This document shows positions 27,035 through 34,728 of a stretch of DNA of 64,000 bases, piece by piece. Every line of letters begins with the position of its first letter. Position 1 is the first letter of the stretch. Position numbers and translations under genes: made by a program. Under the pieces are notes generated by a model. It did not search any database, had not been told where the DNA came from, and worked only from the letters and a program-made list of their open reading frames with translations. The stretch is from the NCBI GenBank assembly GCA_023415055.1, contig JAEZLZ010000068.1, positions 1 through 64,000 of the forward strand. The letters run 5' to 3'. This stretch comes from Bacillota bacterium (GTDB taxonomy: Bacteria > Bacillota > Clostridia > Lachnospirales > Lachnospiraceae).

Positions 27035-27787
27035 TTATAATTTAATTGCTTTTATAATAAACGATGTATTAATTAATTTAGCCTTATGCTTTGAATAGTA
27101 TTTTTGTGTAAAATCATATTCCTGGGTAAGTATGTCCTTATCTGTTTCTTCTATCAACTTATCAATTTTAAAACCTGCAACTGCCAGTTCATTGATATAT
27201 GAAGATAATTTCCAGTTTTTTATTGCCATTGTCTGATTGCCTTTTGCTAAATCAATAGTTGCTTCATCCAAATACGACCTGAAAATTGTATACTTATTTC
27301 CTTCTGCTTCTATACACTGCATCAATGGGTTATCCCAAGAGAATATAAAAGCGCCAGATTTCTTCAAGTATTTATAAACCAAATCTATAGATTGCCTTAA
27401 ATCGGTAGTCCACCCAAATGCATATATCGAGTAAACAAAATCAAAGTAATTTTCTGGTATACCTGGGTTATCTTCCATAGGTGACACGAATAAATTTGCA
27501 TTAACTTTATTTTCTGTTAGCAGTTTTCCTGCATTTTCTATCTGCTTTGAAGATAAATCTAAACCCCATAACTCTTTAGCCCCTTGTTTAGCTGTATATA
27601 ACAAAGAATGTCCACTTCCACAACCAATCTCTAAAACTTTTTTATTATCTAAAGAATCAAACAAATTCAAAGTGTCTTCATATGGTAAAGTTGGACCGTA
27701 TGTAGGTAGAGAAGTTGCTCCAAACCATTCATCAGCTATAAAATCCCAACTTGTCTTATTTTGAGCTAATACTCTATTATCTTTCAT
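27035..27787 (-). CDS. Class I SAM-dependent methyltransferase
   Basis: The 250-residue enzyme has motif I in KVLEIGCGSGHSLLYTAKQGAK (~54-75), the post-I acidic residue in LWGLDLSSKQIENA, motif II in YFDFVYSIYAFGWT (~116-129) and motif III in KKSGAFIFSWDNP. The N-terminal NKTSWDFIADEWFGATSLP is typical of small-molecule methyltransferases of this clade. GGAGAG precedes the ATG. It is AT-rich. Neighbours are stand-alone acetyltransferases. The substrate is unknown. Confidence 0.92.
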   Translation of the reverse strand: MKDNRVLAQNKTSWDFIADEWFGATSLPTYGPTLPYEDTLNLFDSLDNKKVLEIGCGSGHSLLYTAKQGAKELWGLDLSSKQIENAGKLLTENKVNANLFVSPMEDNPGIPENYFDFVYSIYAFGWTTDLRQSIDLVYKYLKKSGAFIFSWDNPLMQCIEAEGNKYTIFRSYLDEATIDLAKGNQTMAIKNWKLSSYINELAVAGFKIDKLIEETDKDILTQEYDFTQKYYSKHKAKLINTSFIIKAIKL

Positions 27788-27917
27788 AATCCCATCTCTC
27801 CGTTATATAAAATTTATTTTTCGCAATATCTAACAATTAAGAGGCAATTTCTAAAAATGACGACGCAAATCAAATCCATAAAATTGGAAGCTTTTATCTT
27901 TTTTATTTGTTCTTATG

Positions 27918-28391
27918 CTATTTGATTTTTTCTTTTGCATAATAAACTAAATCCATACCGTCCTTTATATTTTCCACCCTTCCTGTTTTTGTGTACCCCA
28001 TTTTTTCATACAGATAGCAAAGTTTTTCTTCTTGCAAAATTGTATCTAATTCCCATCTTAGTGCATTAGAATATAAATCTTCAACAGCCCTTATTGCATC
28101 TTGTGCATACCCATTTTTCTGAAATTCAGGCAAAATAAATATTTGTTTAAGTGAACATAGTTCACCATAGTTACTTATACGAACTGCACCGATATTCTTA
28201 TCATTCAGTGAAATCATCCAATAATCAGTTTCTGATTGGTTGAATCTCTCATATGTACGCTCTATTTTCTCTGCTCCAGGACTAAAATCATAGTCTTGAT
28301 ACTTTTTAAGAAGTGTTTCAAATGACTTTACCTGTAAATTATATATTTCTGGACAATCCCCAAGATTAGCCTGAATTAATTTTATTTCCAC
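27918..28391 (-). CDS. GNAT family N-acetyltransferase
   Basis: The protein has 157 residues and starts at a GTG (28391) with GGAGG 9 nt upstream. The GNAT core is visible: IGAVRISNYGELCSLKQIFILPEFQKNGYAQDAI holds strand 4 and the acetyl-CoA loop (QKNGYA), followed by EEKLCYLYEKMGYTKTGRVE, the strand 6-7 tyrosine segment. It has the common LIQANLGDCPEIYNLQ start of this subfamily. The substrate is unknown. AT-rich; same strand as its neighbours, with 130-170 nt gaps on both sides. Confidence 0.92.
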   Translation of the reverse strand: MEIKLIQANLGDCPEIYNLQVKSFETLLKKYQDYDFSPGAEKIERTYERFNQSETDYWMISLNDKNIGAVRISNYGELCSLKQIFILPEFQKNGYAQDAIRAVEDLYSNALRWELDTILQEEKLCYLYEKMGYTKTGRVENIKDGMDLVYYAKEKIK

Positions 28392-28558
28392 GCCTTAATC
28401 CTCCACAAATTCTGATTGATCTTTGAATATGCCTTCTTGAGTTTTCGTTCAAGAAGTATCCCTCACTTTCGGCTCGCTCAATTCATATTTATCAATATAT
28501 AACTAAATCTTTCATTCACATTTTCTAACAACTACAAGCCATTATTTCCTTACCAAGT

Positions 28559-29359
28559 TTATTGCTCATTAAATTCAAATCTTATCACTCGATGGTTAGC
28601 TATAAAACCTGCTTTTTCTAAAGTCTTTTTCGATGGATAATTAGGATACCAGCAACCGCAAACTGGTATTTGATTGTTGCTATAACAGTATTCTTTAAGT
28701 TTCAAAATAATATAGGTTCCAATTCCCTTATTTCTATATTTACCTGCAACTACCATTCCTATGTCATAGTAATTTCTGCACATCCATGTCCTTTTACAAG
28801 TTCCTGCACCTAAGAGTTCATTACCTGAGTGGAAAACAAACACTTCTTTCATATGAATTTGTTCATCTATATCAGAAAAGAAATCATTCCAACCTTCTGC
28901 AATTTTGTTTATTTCTAAAAGGCTGTTATAATCTTCTTTTGTAGCCAATCTCATACTTATACTATCATACTTAATCGCAGGGTAATTAACATCAATATTG
29001 TCTCTAAAAACATAAGCACTGCATGATGATTTCTTTTTAAAATCTAAACATAGCGACATTAAAATATGGTCATAAGTAATACATTCTGCTGAGTTTATGT
29101 AATTCATATCAATTAAGAATTTAAATATTTCTTGGGAGTGAATCCTTTCATTTTTTACTAAATAAAATTCCCATAGAGTTTTATTTGAATCAACACATAG
29201 ATACCCCACCCAGATTGAGTCTTTTTTTATCTTATAATATTCACATACCTGTACATTTTCTTCAGTATTTAACTCTTGGGCATAAAGAAGTTCATTCATA
29301 TAACATTCTCTTTGCTGTTGAACTTCAAAAAGAGATATGACTTGGAATAATTCAATCAT
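28559..29359 (-). CDS. GNAT acetyltransferase with N-terminal extension
   Basis: The protein has 266 residues from the ATG at 29359 (GGAGG 8 nt upstream); an in-frame start at 29425 is not supported by a site. The C-terminal ~130 residues are a GNAT domain: MRLATKEDYNSLLEINKIAE start, YDIGMVVAGKYRNKGIGTYI with the KGIG acetyl-CoA loop, and KTLEKAGFIANHRVIRFEF at the end. The first ~130 residues may be a degenerate second GNAT copy (EFYLVKNERIHSQEIFKFLI), a two-domain layout known in the superfamily. The most AT-rich gene of the run. The substrate is unknown. Confidence 0.85.
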   Translation of the reverse strand: MIELFQVISLFEVQQQRECYMNELLYAQELNTEENVQVCEYYKIKKDSIWVGYLCVDSNKTLWEFYLVKNERIHSQEIFKFLIDMNYINSAECITYDHILMSLCLDFKKKSSCSAYVFRDNIDVNYPAIKYDSISMRLATKEDYNSLLEINKIAEGWNDFFSDIDEQIHMKEVFVFHSGNELLGAGTCKRTWMCRNYYDIGMVVAGKYRNKGIGTYIILKLKEYCYSNNQIPVCGCWYPNYPSKKTLEKAGFIANHRVIRFEFNEQ

Positions 29360-29476
29360 TAATTTGACCTCCACCATAATTTGGATACTTGCTTCGTTGT
29401 TTTTAACGGCTGAGAAATAACTCAATTACTATTTTTCTCCATGTAAAATGATAAAATGGGACTAATAATAGTTTAT

Positions 29477-30016
29477 CTATCTCTTATAAGCATCAATAAT
29501 AATTGATACCATACCTAATTTACCATCGCTGTTTCTGGTATCAAATCTTAACGATCTTCCAATCATACCTTGCTCTGGGCTCCAGTAATTGAAATGAAAT
29601 CTCCCATCGTTGTCACAGTATTCAAGAATATCTACCGAAAAGCCAGCCGCTTCAAAAACCTTTACGAGCAATTCATAATCATAGAATACTTTATGAGTAT
29701 ACGCAGGATGGTCTACAGGACCAGGTCCGCCCGGCTTACACATATTGTGATACCATTCATTTTTAAAATTGTTATCCGGTACGGCTAACCTAACATATCC
29801 ATTCGGTTTTAAGAATCTGTAAAGATTTTTGCCTGCTTCTATACCCTCTTCGAAGCTTAAATGTTCAAATACATGTTCAGCCAAGAAAGCATCAACAGAT
29901 TCTTCATAAATAAATAGCTTGTAAAAATCTTGAATGTCCAGTAGATTCAGCTCTGTTTCTTGTGTCGGAATCCATCCCTCATAAGAAGTCTTACCAGCTC
30001 CTATAATGATTCTTTT
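29477..30016 (-). CDS. Predicted SAM-dependent methyltransferase (short type)
   Basis: The protein has 179 residues from the ATG at 30016 (GGGG about 9 nt upstream; the start at 30052 lacks a site). It lacks the classic long motif I and begins MKRIIIGAGKTSYEGWIPT, then LNLLDI. The motif II region is FLAEHVFEHLSFEEGI (~50-65). KPNGYVRLAVPD is the post-III strand. This GAG...EHVxEHL pattern is that of the short predicted methyltransferases often found near sugar or surface genes. The substrate is unknown. It is the last gene of the AT-rich run. Confidence 0.82.
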   Translation of the reverse strand, partial: KRIIIGAGKTSYEGWIPTQETELNLLDIQDFYKLFIYEESVDAFLAEHVFEHLSFEEGIEAGKNLYRFLKPNGYVRLAVPDNNFKNEWYHNMCKPGGPGPVDHPAYTHKVFYDYELLVKVFEAAGFSVDILEYCDNDGRFHFNYWSPEQGMIGRSLRFDTRNSDGKLGMVSIIIDAYKR

Positions 30017-30138
30017 CATCAAGCAATTCCCCTTTTTAAGCAGTTTGTTCAAAATGTATTTCTAACATTATAATACAAATAGTTGTCTATTACCAGATTA
30101 TTCCTCATGAGTCATACAACAATATTTATGAATTAAAA

Positions 30139-30177
30139 AACAAGCTAAGTTTAAAACTCTCTAAACTTTAGCTTGTT
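30139..30177 (-). terminator. Terminator of the DUF3877 gene
   Basis: A hairpin of AACAAGCTAAGTTTA against TAAACTTTAGCTTGTT (one bulge) is followed on the minus strand by six T. It lies about 140 nt past the DUF3877 stop. The remainder of 30017-30313 shows no gene. Confidence 0.85.
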
Positions 30178-30313
30178 CTAGAACTTTATCAATCGGCTTC
30201 TGTATCTTTATTAAATGTTTCTTTGAAGTCAACTACATACATTAACCGCTTTAAAAATTCTACTGTTCATAAAGTGCCCTTACTATATTATTAATTCTAC
30301 AAACTGGCTGTTA

Positions 30314-31363
30314 TTATTTTACAACCCATAAAACACCCACAGCCAGCATGGCTGCTATGCCGATAAACAATAGTCCAAAGCCAACCAGTCTGATTCTGAT
30401 CATTTTCTTATCCATGCGGTTACTTAGGGTTATACATTCTGCCGCCAGATCATCGGAATCCTTATAGCCGCTAAGCTTTTTAAATTCCTCTGCTGACAGC
30501 TTATATTCTGCTGCATTCTTTGCTTTTTCCTTCATAATCAAGGCATTTTTATAAAGCTTTTTCTTGATCTTTTTCCGGGTATCCTTGATCAGCTGCTTAC
30601 ACTCTTCTGCCAGTGAAGTACTGTCCTTATAATCCGCCATAACCGTAAAGCGCTTTGCTACTTTTTTATACATGTCCAGCTTCTCATCGCAGGCCGTCAT
30701 GCAACGGATTGCTTTCATCAGCTTAAGATTTCGCTGATAGTTCTCTTCCTTTGATAAATCAATGACCTCCTCGACTTCAGTCTCTTCGGTCGATTCTTCA
30801 CTGGTTACCGATTGATTTTCCGCTGTTTCTTCCATCAAGGCTTCAAAGTCTCTCTTTAGAAAGCGATGATAACTGGTGTGACCATAATCAAATTTTATGC
30901 AATAGCGGTAATCATCCTCATTATTATCCTTGAAGTAGATAATATAATCAAACTCATCCGAATCAGACTTAATGCATTCGACCTGGTCCGAAAAGGCATA
31001 AAACACCTCAATGACCTGCTCCAAGGTACAGTCATGCTTTCTGACGACATCGATAAAAGCGGATAGAAAGGGGTTGTCCTCATAGGCTTCTTTTACATAA
31101 GCAGCACCGGAGGGAGGTATCAGAATACAATAACGATCTCCGTTATGACTGATCTCAAGCTTCCCGAGCTTTTCCTTAATCAATTCTGCAAAAGCTCTCA
31201 GCGCTTCGTCCATTCTCTGCGACTCTGTGATATTTTCCTCCAGGATATGTGCAAGGGAGCGCATCGGATAATATAATCGGATGGTTTCCTTTTCGTAGCC
31301 AAGCTTAATTTGTTCTTCCTTGATGGTATCACAAATCACCTTCTCAAGCATGTTATAATTCAT
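30314..31363 (-). CDS. DUF3877 family protein with C-terminal membrane anchor
   Basis: The 349-residue protein has an N-terminal ~180-residue DUF3877 region: the start VICDTIKEEQIKLGYEKETI, then RLYYPMRSLAHIL, and a later DEFDYIIYFKDNNEDDYRYC. A Glu/Ser/Thr-rich linker follows (~185-205). Two similar helical units come next, with KDSTSLAEECKQL and KDSDDLAAECITL, a short repeat with a tetratricopeptide-like look. One transmembrane helix (LVGFGLLFIGIAAMLAVGVL) ends the protein, so most of it would face the cytoplasm. The family is found mainly in Lachnospiraceae and has no known function. AAAGGA precedes the ATG. Confidence 0.82.
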   Translation of the reverse strand: MNYNMLEKVICDTIKEEQIKLGYEKETIRLYYPMRSLAHILEENITESQRMDEALRAFAELIKEKLGKLEISHNGDRYCILIPPSGAAYVKEAYEDNPFLSAFIDVVRKHDCTLEQVIEVFYAFSDQVECIKSDSDEFDYIIYFKDNNEDDYRYCIKFDYGHTSYHRFLKRDFEALMEETAENQSVTSEESTEETEVEEVIDLSKEENYQRNLKLMKAIRCMTACDEKLDMYKKVAKRFTVMADYKDSTSLAEECKQLIKDTRKKIKKKLYKNALIMKEKAKNAAEYKLSAEEFKKLSGYKDSDDLAAECITLSNRMDKKMIRIRLVGFGLLFIGIAAMLAVGVLWVVK

Positions 31364-31623
31364 GAAATAACGTCCTTTCTAACTTTACACACTGCAAACT
31401 CTGATTTAAAACAGTTCTAAGCACCGGTATTTTTATGGTTTTACTGCAATTATCTTACCATTTTTCCGTCACAGAGACAACAAAAATTATTCTGCCGGAT
31501 GGGAATAATGAATTCTATCACAGGTTCCAGATAAAAAATAACGATTTTTTAAAAATCAATTTAACTATTTTAATCTTAAAGTTAATTATTTTAATATTTA
31601 TATTAATATTATTAATTATATTA
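31364..31623. other. AT-rich divergent intergenic region
   Basis: This lies between divergently transcribed genes. A very AT-rich tract (about 31543-31620, nearly pure A/T) precedes the promoter of the DUF2089 operon. The tract can be translated into a hydrophobic 83-residue frame (31435-31686), but it has no binding site and ends against the DUF2089 start; I treat it as non-coding. Confidence 0.5.
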
Positions 31624-31652
31624 TTGACATTATTGAAATACAGGAGTATATT
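31624..31652 (+). promoter_or_regulatory. Promoter of the DUF2089-SHOCT-YvlD operon
   Basis: A consensus TTGACA (31624-31629) and TATATT (31647-31652) with a 17-nt spacer lie downstream of an AT-rich tract that could act as an UP element. Predicted transcript start is about 28 nt before the first ATG. Confidence 0.8.
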
Positions 31653-31686
31653 AAAGGCATCAAAGAACAACAGGAAGGTGAGATAA

Positions 31687-32076
31687 ATGAAATATAAAGC
31701 ACCTGGCAAGTGCCCGGTATGCGGTGAGAAGCTGACCATTACAAAATTAGGCTGCCCGAAATGTTCCACAGCAATCGAAGGAGATTTCCAACCTTGTGAA
31801 TTCTGCAGGTTACCAGAGGAGGATCTTGAATTTGTTAAGGTTTTTCTTCGATGCAGAGGTAATATCAAGGATGTGGAAAAGGAGCTTGGTATCTCCTACC
31901 CTACCGTGCGTGGCAAGCTCGATTCCGCTATCCGAGGTCTGGGCTATGAGGTTCCCACTAAGGTAGAAGTTAAAGATAAGGAACAGAAGGAAACAGCAAA
32001 GGCTAGTATACTGGAGCAGCTCTCCCGCGGAGAAATCTCTGCAAAGGAAGCTACAGATAGAATAAAGAATCTTTAA
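31687..32076 (+). CDS. DUF2089 zinc-ribbon/HTH regulator
   Basis: The 129-residue cytoplasmic protein has an N-terminal zinc ribbon with two CxxC pairs (CPVCGEKL, CPKCSTAI) and a third Cys pair (CEFC). A helix-turn-helix-like segment follows, LRCRGNIKDVEKELGISYPTV-type (~55-80), typical of DUF2089 and resembling sigma-70 region 4-like modules. The C-terminal ~30 residues (ASILEQLSRGEISAKEATDRI) form a SHOCT-like helical hairpin also found at the start of the next protein. It probably regulates its own operon. RBS AGGAAGGTG precedes the ATG. Confidence 0.9.
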   Translation: MKYKAPGKCPVCGEKLTITKLGCPKCSTAIEGDFQPCEFCRLPEEDLEFVKVFLRCRGNIKDVEKELGISYPTVRGKLDSAIRGLGYEVPTKVEVKDKEQKETAKASILEQLSRGEISAKEATDRIKNL

Positions 32077-32093
32077 TAGTTGGAGGTAGAAGG

Positions 32094-32540
32094 ATGAGTG
32101 AACAATTAAGAATTTTAGAAATGATTGAGAAAGGGCAGATCACCGCAACCGAGGGAATGGATTTACTGGAGGCTCTGAATCTTGCCAATGAGAACGAGAC
32201 CGGTGCAAATATGGAAGCACCGTCCTTAATACGCAGAAATAATTATAAGTTTTTAAAGATAAGAGTTACCTCTGACAGCAGTAATATTAATGTCAACGTC
32301 AATGTTCCCTTGCGTCTTTTAACAACACTCGGTGAGATTGCTACTAAGATGACGGCTGTCATTCCTACGGATGCAAGAAAAGAAATGGAAAGTAAGGGAA
32401 TCGATATCACAAGCATCGATTTTGCCAAGATTATCGAAGAAATCGTAAACGGTACTCTGGATGATCCCAGTATCGTAGATGTGGAAGCGTGGTCTGAGGA
32501 GCATCATGCCATGGTTAAGGTGAAGATCTATGTGGAATAG
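32094..32540 (+). CDS. SHOCT-like domain protein (YvlB-related)
   Basis: The 148-residue protein begins with a SHOCT/YvlB-type helical hairpin (LRILEMIEKGQITATEGMDLL, ~5-25). Its C-terminal ~95 residues are a beta-alpha domain beginning FLKIRVTSDSSNINVNVNVP and ending VDVEAWSEEHHAMVKVKIYV. That domain recurs, diverged, in the next gene. The protein is cytoplasmic, with no membrane helix. It lies 17 nt after the DUF2089 gene (RBS GGAGG). B. subtilis yvl-type operons combine the same ingredients and are linked to envelope stress; the exact role here is unknown. Confidence 0.85.
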   Translation: MSEQLRILEMIEKGQITATEGMDLLEALNLANENETGANMEAPSLIRRNNYKFLKIRVTSDSSNINVNVNVPLRLLTTLGEIATKMTAVIPTDARKEMESKGIDITSIDFAKIIEEIVNGTLDDPSIVDVEAWSEEHHAMVKVKIYVE

Positions 32541-32844
32541 GGGATTTCGTATCTTATGGGTTAAAGTTCATAGCACCGGAGAGCGACATTTCTATTTCAA
32601 CATCCCCGTATCCCTCACTGTATTTAGCGAGCTCCTTGATTGTGTTCTGGACTTAATGGAGTTTGTCTGTATCTTTGTTCCGAGGTACACCCCTACGAAT
32701 TCTCCCCAGGCTGTCACGACAAGACAGGTGAAGGAATTAATCAAGGCAACTGACAAGCTTTTTCATTCCATCACTGGCAGCGAACCTTACGATCTTGTAG
32801 AAGTCAATGTTAAAAACATTGCGGTTTCAATAAAAATCAGATAA
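32530..32844 (+). CDS. Small protein repeating the C-terminal domain of its upstream neighbour
   Basis: The 104-residue protein starts at the ATG at 32530 and overlaps the previous gene by 11 nt (AAGGTGAAG upstream). It aligns with residues ~45-148 of that protein: GFRILWVKVHS against YKFLKIRVTS, FNIPVSLTVFSELLD against VNVPLRLLTTLGEIA, and DLVEVNVKNIAVSIKIR against VDVEAWSEEHHAMVKVKIYV. It lacks the SHOCT part. It therefore looks like a domain duplication that may pair with the neighbour. No named family is recognised. The overlap means translational coupling. Confidence 0.75.
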   Translation: MWNRGFRILWVKVHSTGERHFYFNIPVSLTVFSELLDCVLDLMEFVCIFVPRYTPTNSPQAVTTRQVKELIKATDKLFHSITGSEPYDLVEVNVKNIAVSIKIR

Positions 32845-32859
32845 ACAACGGAGGTTACT

Positions 32860-33201
32860 ATGTCAAAACTTGGATTAAAATATTTGTCCTCAGTGGCAAC
32901 CATCTATCTATTGTCCATGGCAATCGATAGTATCATTATCAAGAATATTCCAGCCTTACTACTCATGGGACTGGTTCTGCTGCTGGTGAATCTGTTGATA
33001 AAACCACTCCTATTATTGCTAACGCTTCCGATTAATATCATCACTCTTAACCTCTTCAGCTTTGTGGTTAATGCATGGACTATTATGCTAGCGGATCTTT
33101 TTGTTAAGGGTATCAATATGAATGGCTTTTTGAATTCTCTTCTTGCAGCCTTCATCATCTCCGTACTTCAGCATGTTCTGGTCGCCACCATAAAGGATTA
33201 G
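32860..33201 (+). CDS. YvlD-like membrane protein (phage holin 4 superfamily)
   Basis: The 113-residue protein has four hydrophobic helices: YLSSVATIYLLSMAIDSIII, ALLLMGLVLLLVNLLIKPLL, a central LTLPINIITLNLFSFVVNAW and FLNSLLAAFIISVLQHVLV. The NLLIKPLLLLLTLPINIIT segment is the signature of the PF04020/YvlD group. The group is not a true holin; it recurs in envelope-stress operons. It is the last gene of the four-gene operon (RBS CGGAGG). It would supply the membrane component for the cytoplasmic SHOCT-type proteins. Confidence 0.92.
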   Translation: MSKLGLKYLSSVATIYLLSMAIDSIIIKNIPALLLMGLVLLLVNLLIKPLLLLLTLPINIITLNLFSFVVNAWTIMLADLFVKGINMNGFLNSLLAAFIISVLQHVLVATIKD

Positions 33202-33313
33202 GATTGAGCTTGAATTTCACAGCCGGATGCAATATACTGATTACTAGTGAAGATGACTTAATATATTATCTTCCGACTTGGTATTGAAGTATATAAACAC
33301 AGGAGGTATGCTT

Positions 33314-33748
33314 ATGCAAATGGAACAATTACAAAAAGATATGATCGCAGCAATGAAGGCACATGACAGAGTTCGTAAGGATGCCATCTCCTCTTTGATC
33401 TCCGCTGTCAAGAAAATAGCCATTGATGAGGGCTGTCGTGATAATATTCAAGAGGAATTGGTTGACCGTGCTATATTAAAGGAGCTGAAACTGGTGAAGG
33501 AGCAGTTGGATACCTGCCCGGAGGAACGTACTGAACTGAAAGCCGGATATCAGGCTACCTATGAGATCATTAAGGAATATGCTCCCTCTATGATGAGTGA
33601 AGATGAGATCAGAGCATTTATCACGGAGAAATATGCTGATCTTCTCGCTACTAAGAATAAAGGTATGATCATGAAAGGTGTCATGGCTGACCTGAAGGGC
33701 AAAGCAGATGGAAAATTAATCAATGAAGTTGTCGGAAAGCTCTGCTAA
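33314..33748 (+). CDS. yqeY: YqeY/GatB-like tRNA amidotransferase-related protein
   Basis: The protein has 144 residues from the ATG at 33314, which has AGGAGG 7 nt upstream; earlier in-frame starts are too close to that site or lack one. It has the family hallmarks: LQKDMIAAMKAHDRVRKDAI at the start, the helical ELKLVKEQLDTCP block, and the C-terminal GMIMKGVMADLKGKADGKLI tail domain (Asn/Gln amidotransferase-like). YqeY proteins resemble the GatB tail and probably touch tRNA; their exact function is unsettled. It follows the YvlD operon by 110 nt and may have its own promoter. Confidence 0.93.
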   Translation: MQMEQLQKDMIAAMKAHDRVRKDAISSLISAVKKIAIDEGCRDNIQEELVDRAILKELKLVKEQLDTCPEERTELKAGYQATYEIIKEYAPSMMSEDEIRAFITEKYADLLATKNKGMIMKGVMADLKGKADGKLINEVVGKLC

Positions 33749-34037
33749 AGCTTTTTTATATGAATACCACCCTATAATTCCGATCAGCTGCAGGATCGCA
33801 TCAAAAGTATTAAATCAAATCCGAGTTCAGCACTCCTTCAGGCTTATACAAATAAGCAGAGTGTAATTGATTTACTTGCATAAGAAAGGAATACGCTAGG
33901 TCTATCATTATGGCTAAAGATTACGAAAGTTAATACGACATAATATAAAATACAGGCCTTCATCTCATATCCCTTCCGGATCCATGTGATGAAAGCCTGT
34001 TACTATTTTAGTACAAATTACTATTAATTCAACTTAC
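33749..34037. other. Intergenic region with terminator of the following minus-strand gene
   Basis: No gene is supported. A hairpin at 33952-34000 (ACAGGCCTTCATC against GATGAAAGCCTGT) followed on the minus strand by an AT-rich tail terminates the reductase gene at 34038. Confidence 0.55.
33952..34000 (-). terminator. Terminator after the flavodoxin-like reductase gene
   Basis: A 13-bp stem (ACAGGCCTTCATC with GATGAAAGCCTGT, one G-U pair) with a 23-base loop. ATTTTATATT follows on the minus strand. Confidence 0.7.
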
Positions 34038-34709
34038 CTACTTCTTTTTCTCCATCTGAACAAGCATCTTATGAATCAAGGGCTCTATTCTTCGTTCAAT
34101 CCTATCCCAGTCTTGAAGAATATCCGGGAACACAGCCCCTTCACGCTTCTTTAAGCAGGACTCGTCCCTTAATCCAAAGCAGGCTCCGTCCGGGAACTCC
34201 TCATCAAGTCCTATGGTCAAGAAGGAGAAGGAACGTAAGGTTTTAGCAACCGTAGTCACCAGCTGATCATGATAATATCTAAGACTTTCGGCCGTCTCGG
34301 CCATACCGCCATGTCCTATGACAGCCACAGGAATACTTTCCCAGACTGCCTGGTACTCTGATTTATTCAGCCATCCGCCATACATGATCTCATTCAGTTT
34401 CTCAAAGATCATAATCAGTTTAGCTGGGATGGGAGAATAATGTGGAATAATGAAAAAGATTCCGTCTGCTTCCTCAATCTTTTTCAAGACCTGATTAAAA
34501 GCACCATCGTTAAAGCACCGTCCGCTTTCCCTGCATTCCCCACAAAGCTGACATACTTTGAGATCATAGTCCGACAGAGGTAGTATTTCTACGGATAGAT
34601 CCTCTCGTGTCCTCTGAACAATATTCTTAATCAGATACCCCACCTTGGTTGAAGTACTATTCTCTCTAGTCAATCGTGTATTGGATGCCGATATACATAA
34701 TAGCTTCAT
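34038..34709 (-). CDS. NADPH-dependent FMN reductase / flavodoxin-fold protein
   Basis: The protein has 223 residues from the ATG at 34709 (GGGG 7 nt upstream). It has the flavodoxin-like start MKLLCISASNTRLTRENSTST, whose Ser/Thr-rich loop binds the FMN phosphate. A CQLCGECRESGRC cluster follows (~52-64), and ADGIFFIIPHYSPIPAKLIMIFEK is the flavin-contact strand typical of multimeric flavodoxin/iron-sulfur flavoproteins. The cysteines may hold a cluster or act in redox; the IsfA-type spacing CxxCxxC is approximated. The start lies 19 nt after the leuS stop, so the gene can be cotranscribed with leuS. Confidence 0.85.
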   Translation of the reverse strand: MKLLCISASNTRLTRENSTSTKVGYLIKNIVQRTREDLSVEILPLSDYDLKVCQLCGECRESGRCFNDGAFNQVLKKIEEADGIFFIIPHYSPIPAKLIMIFEKLNEIMYGGWLNKSEYQAVWESIPVAVIGHGGMAETAESLRYYHDQLVTTVAKTLRSFSFLTIGLDEEFPDGACFGLRDESCLKKREGAVFPDILQDWDRIERRIEPLIHKMLVQMEKKK

Positions 34710-34728
34710 CTTACGATCCCCTCGCAAA

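Noticed and set aside
24597..30060. Integron-type cassette array (same-strand small genes with TCTAAC-like sequences between some of them)
   Set aside because: TCTAAC occurs near 27826, 28533 and 30061, but the partner GTTRRRY sites at the expected distance are missing, the gaps do not resemble each other, and no integrase gene is present.
31435..31686. Open frame of 83 residues with a hydrophobic stretch upstream of the DUF2089 gene
   Set aside because: It consists largely of an AT-rich promoter tract, has no ribosome binding site, and spans the consensus promoter at 31624-31652.
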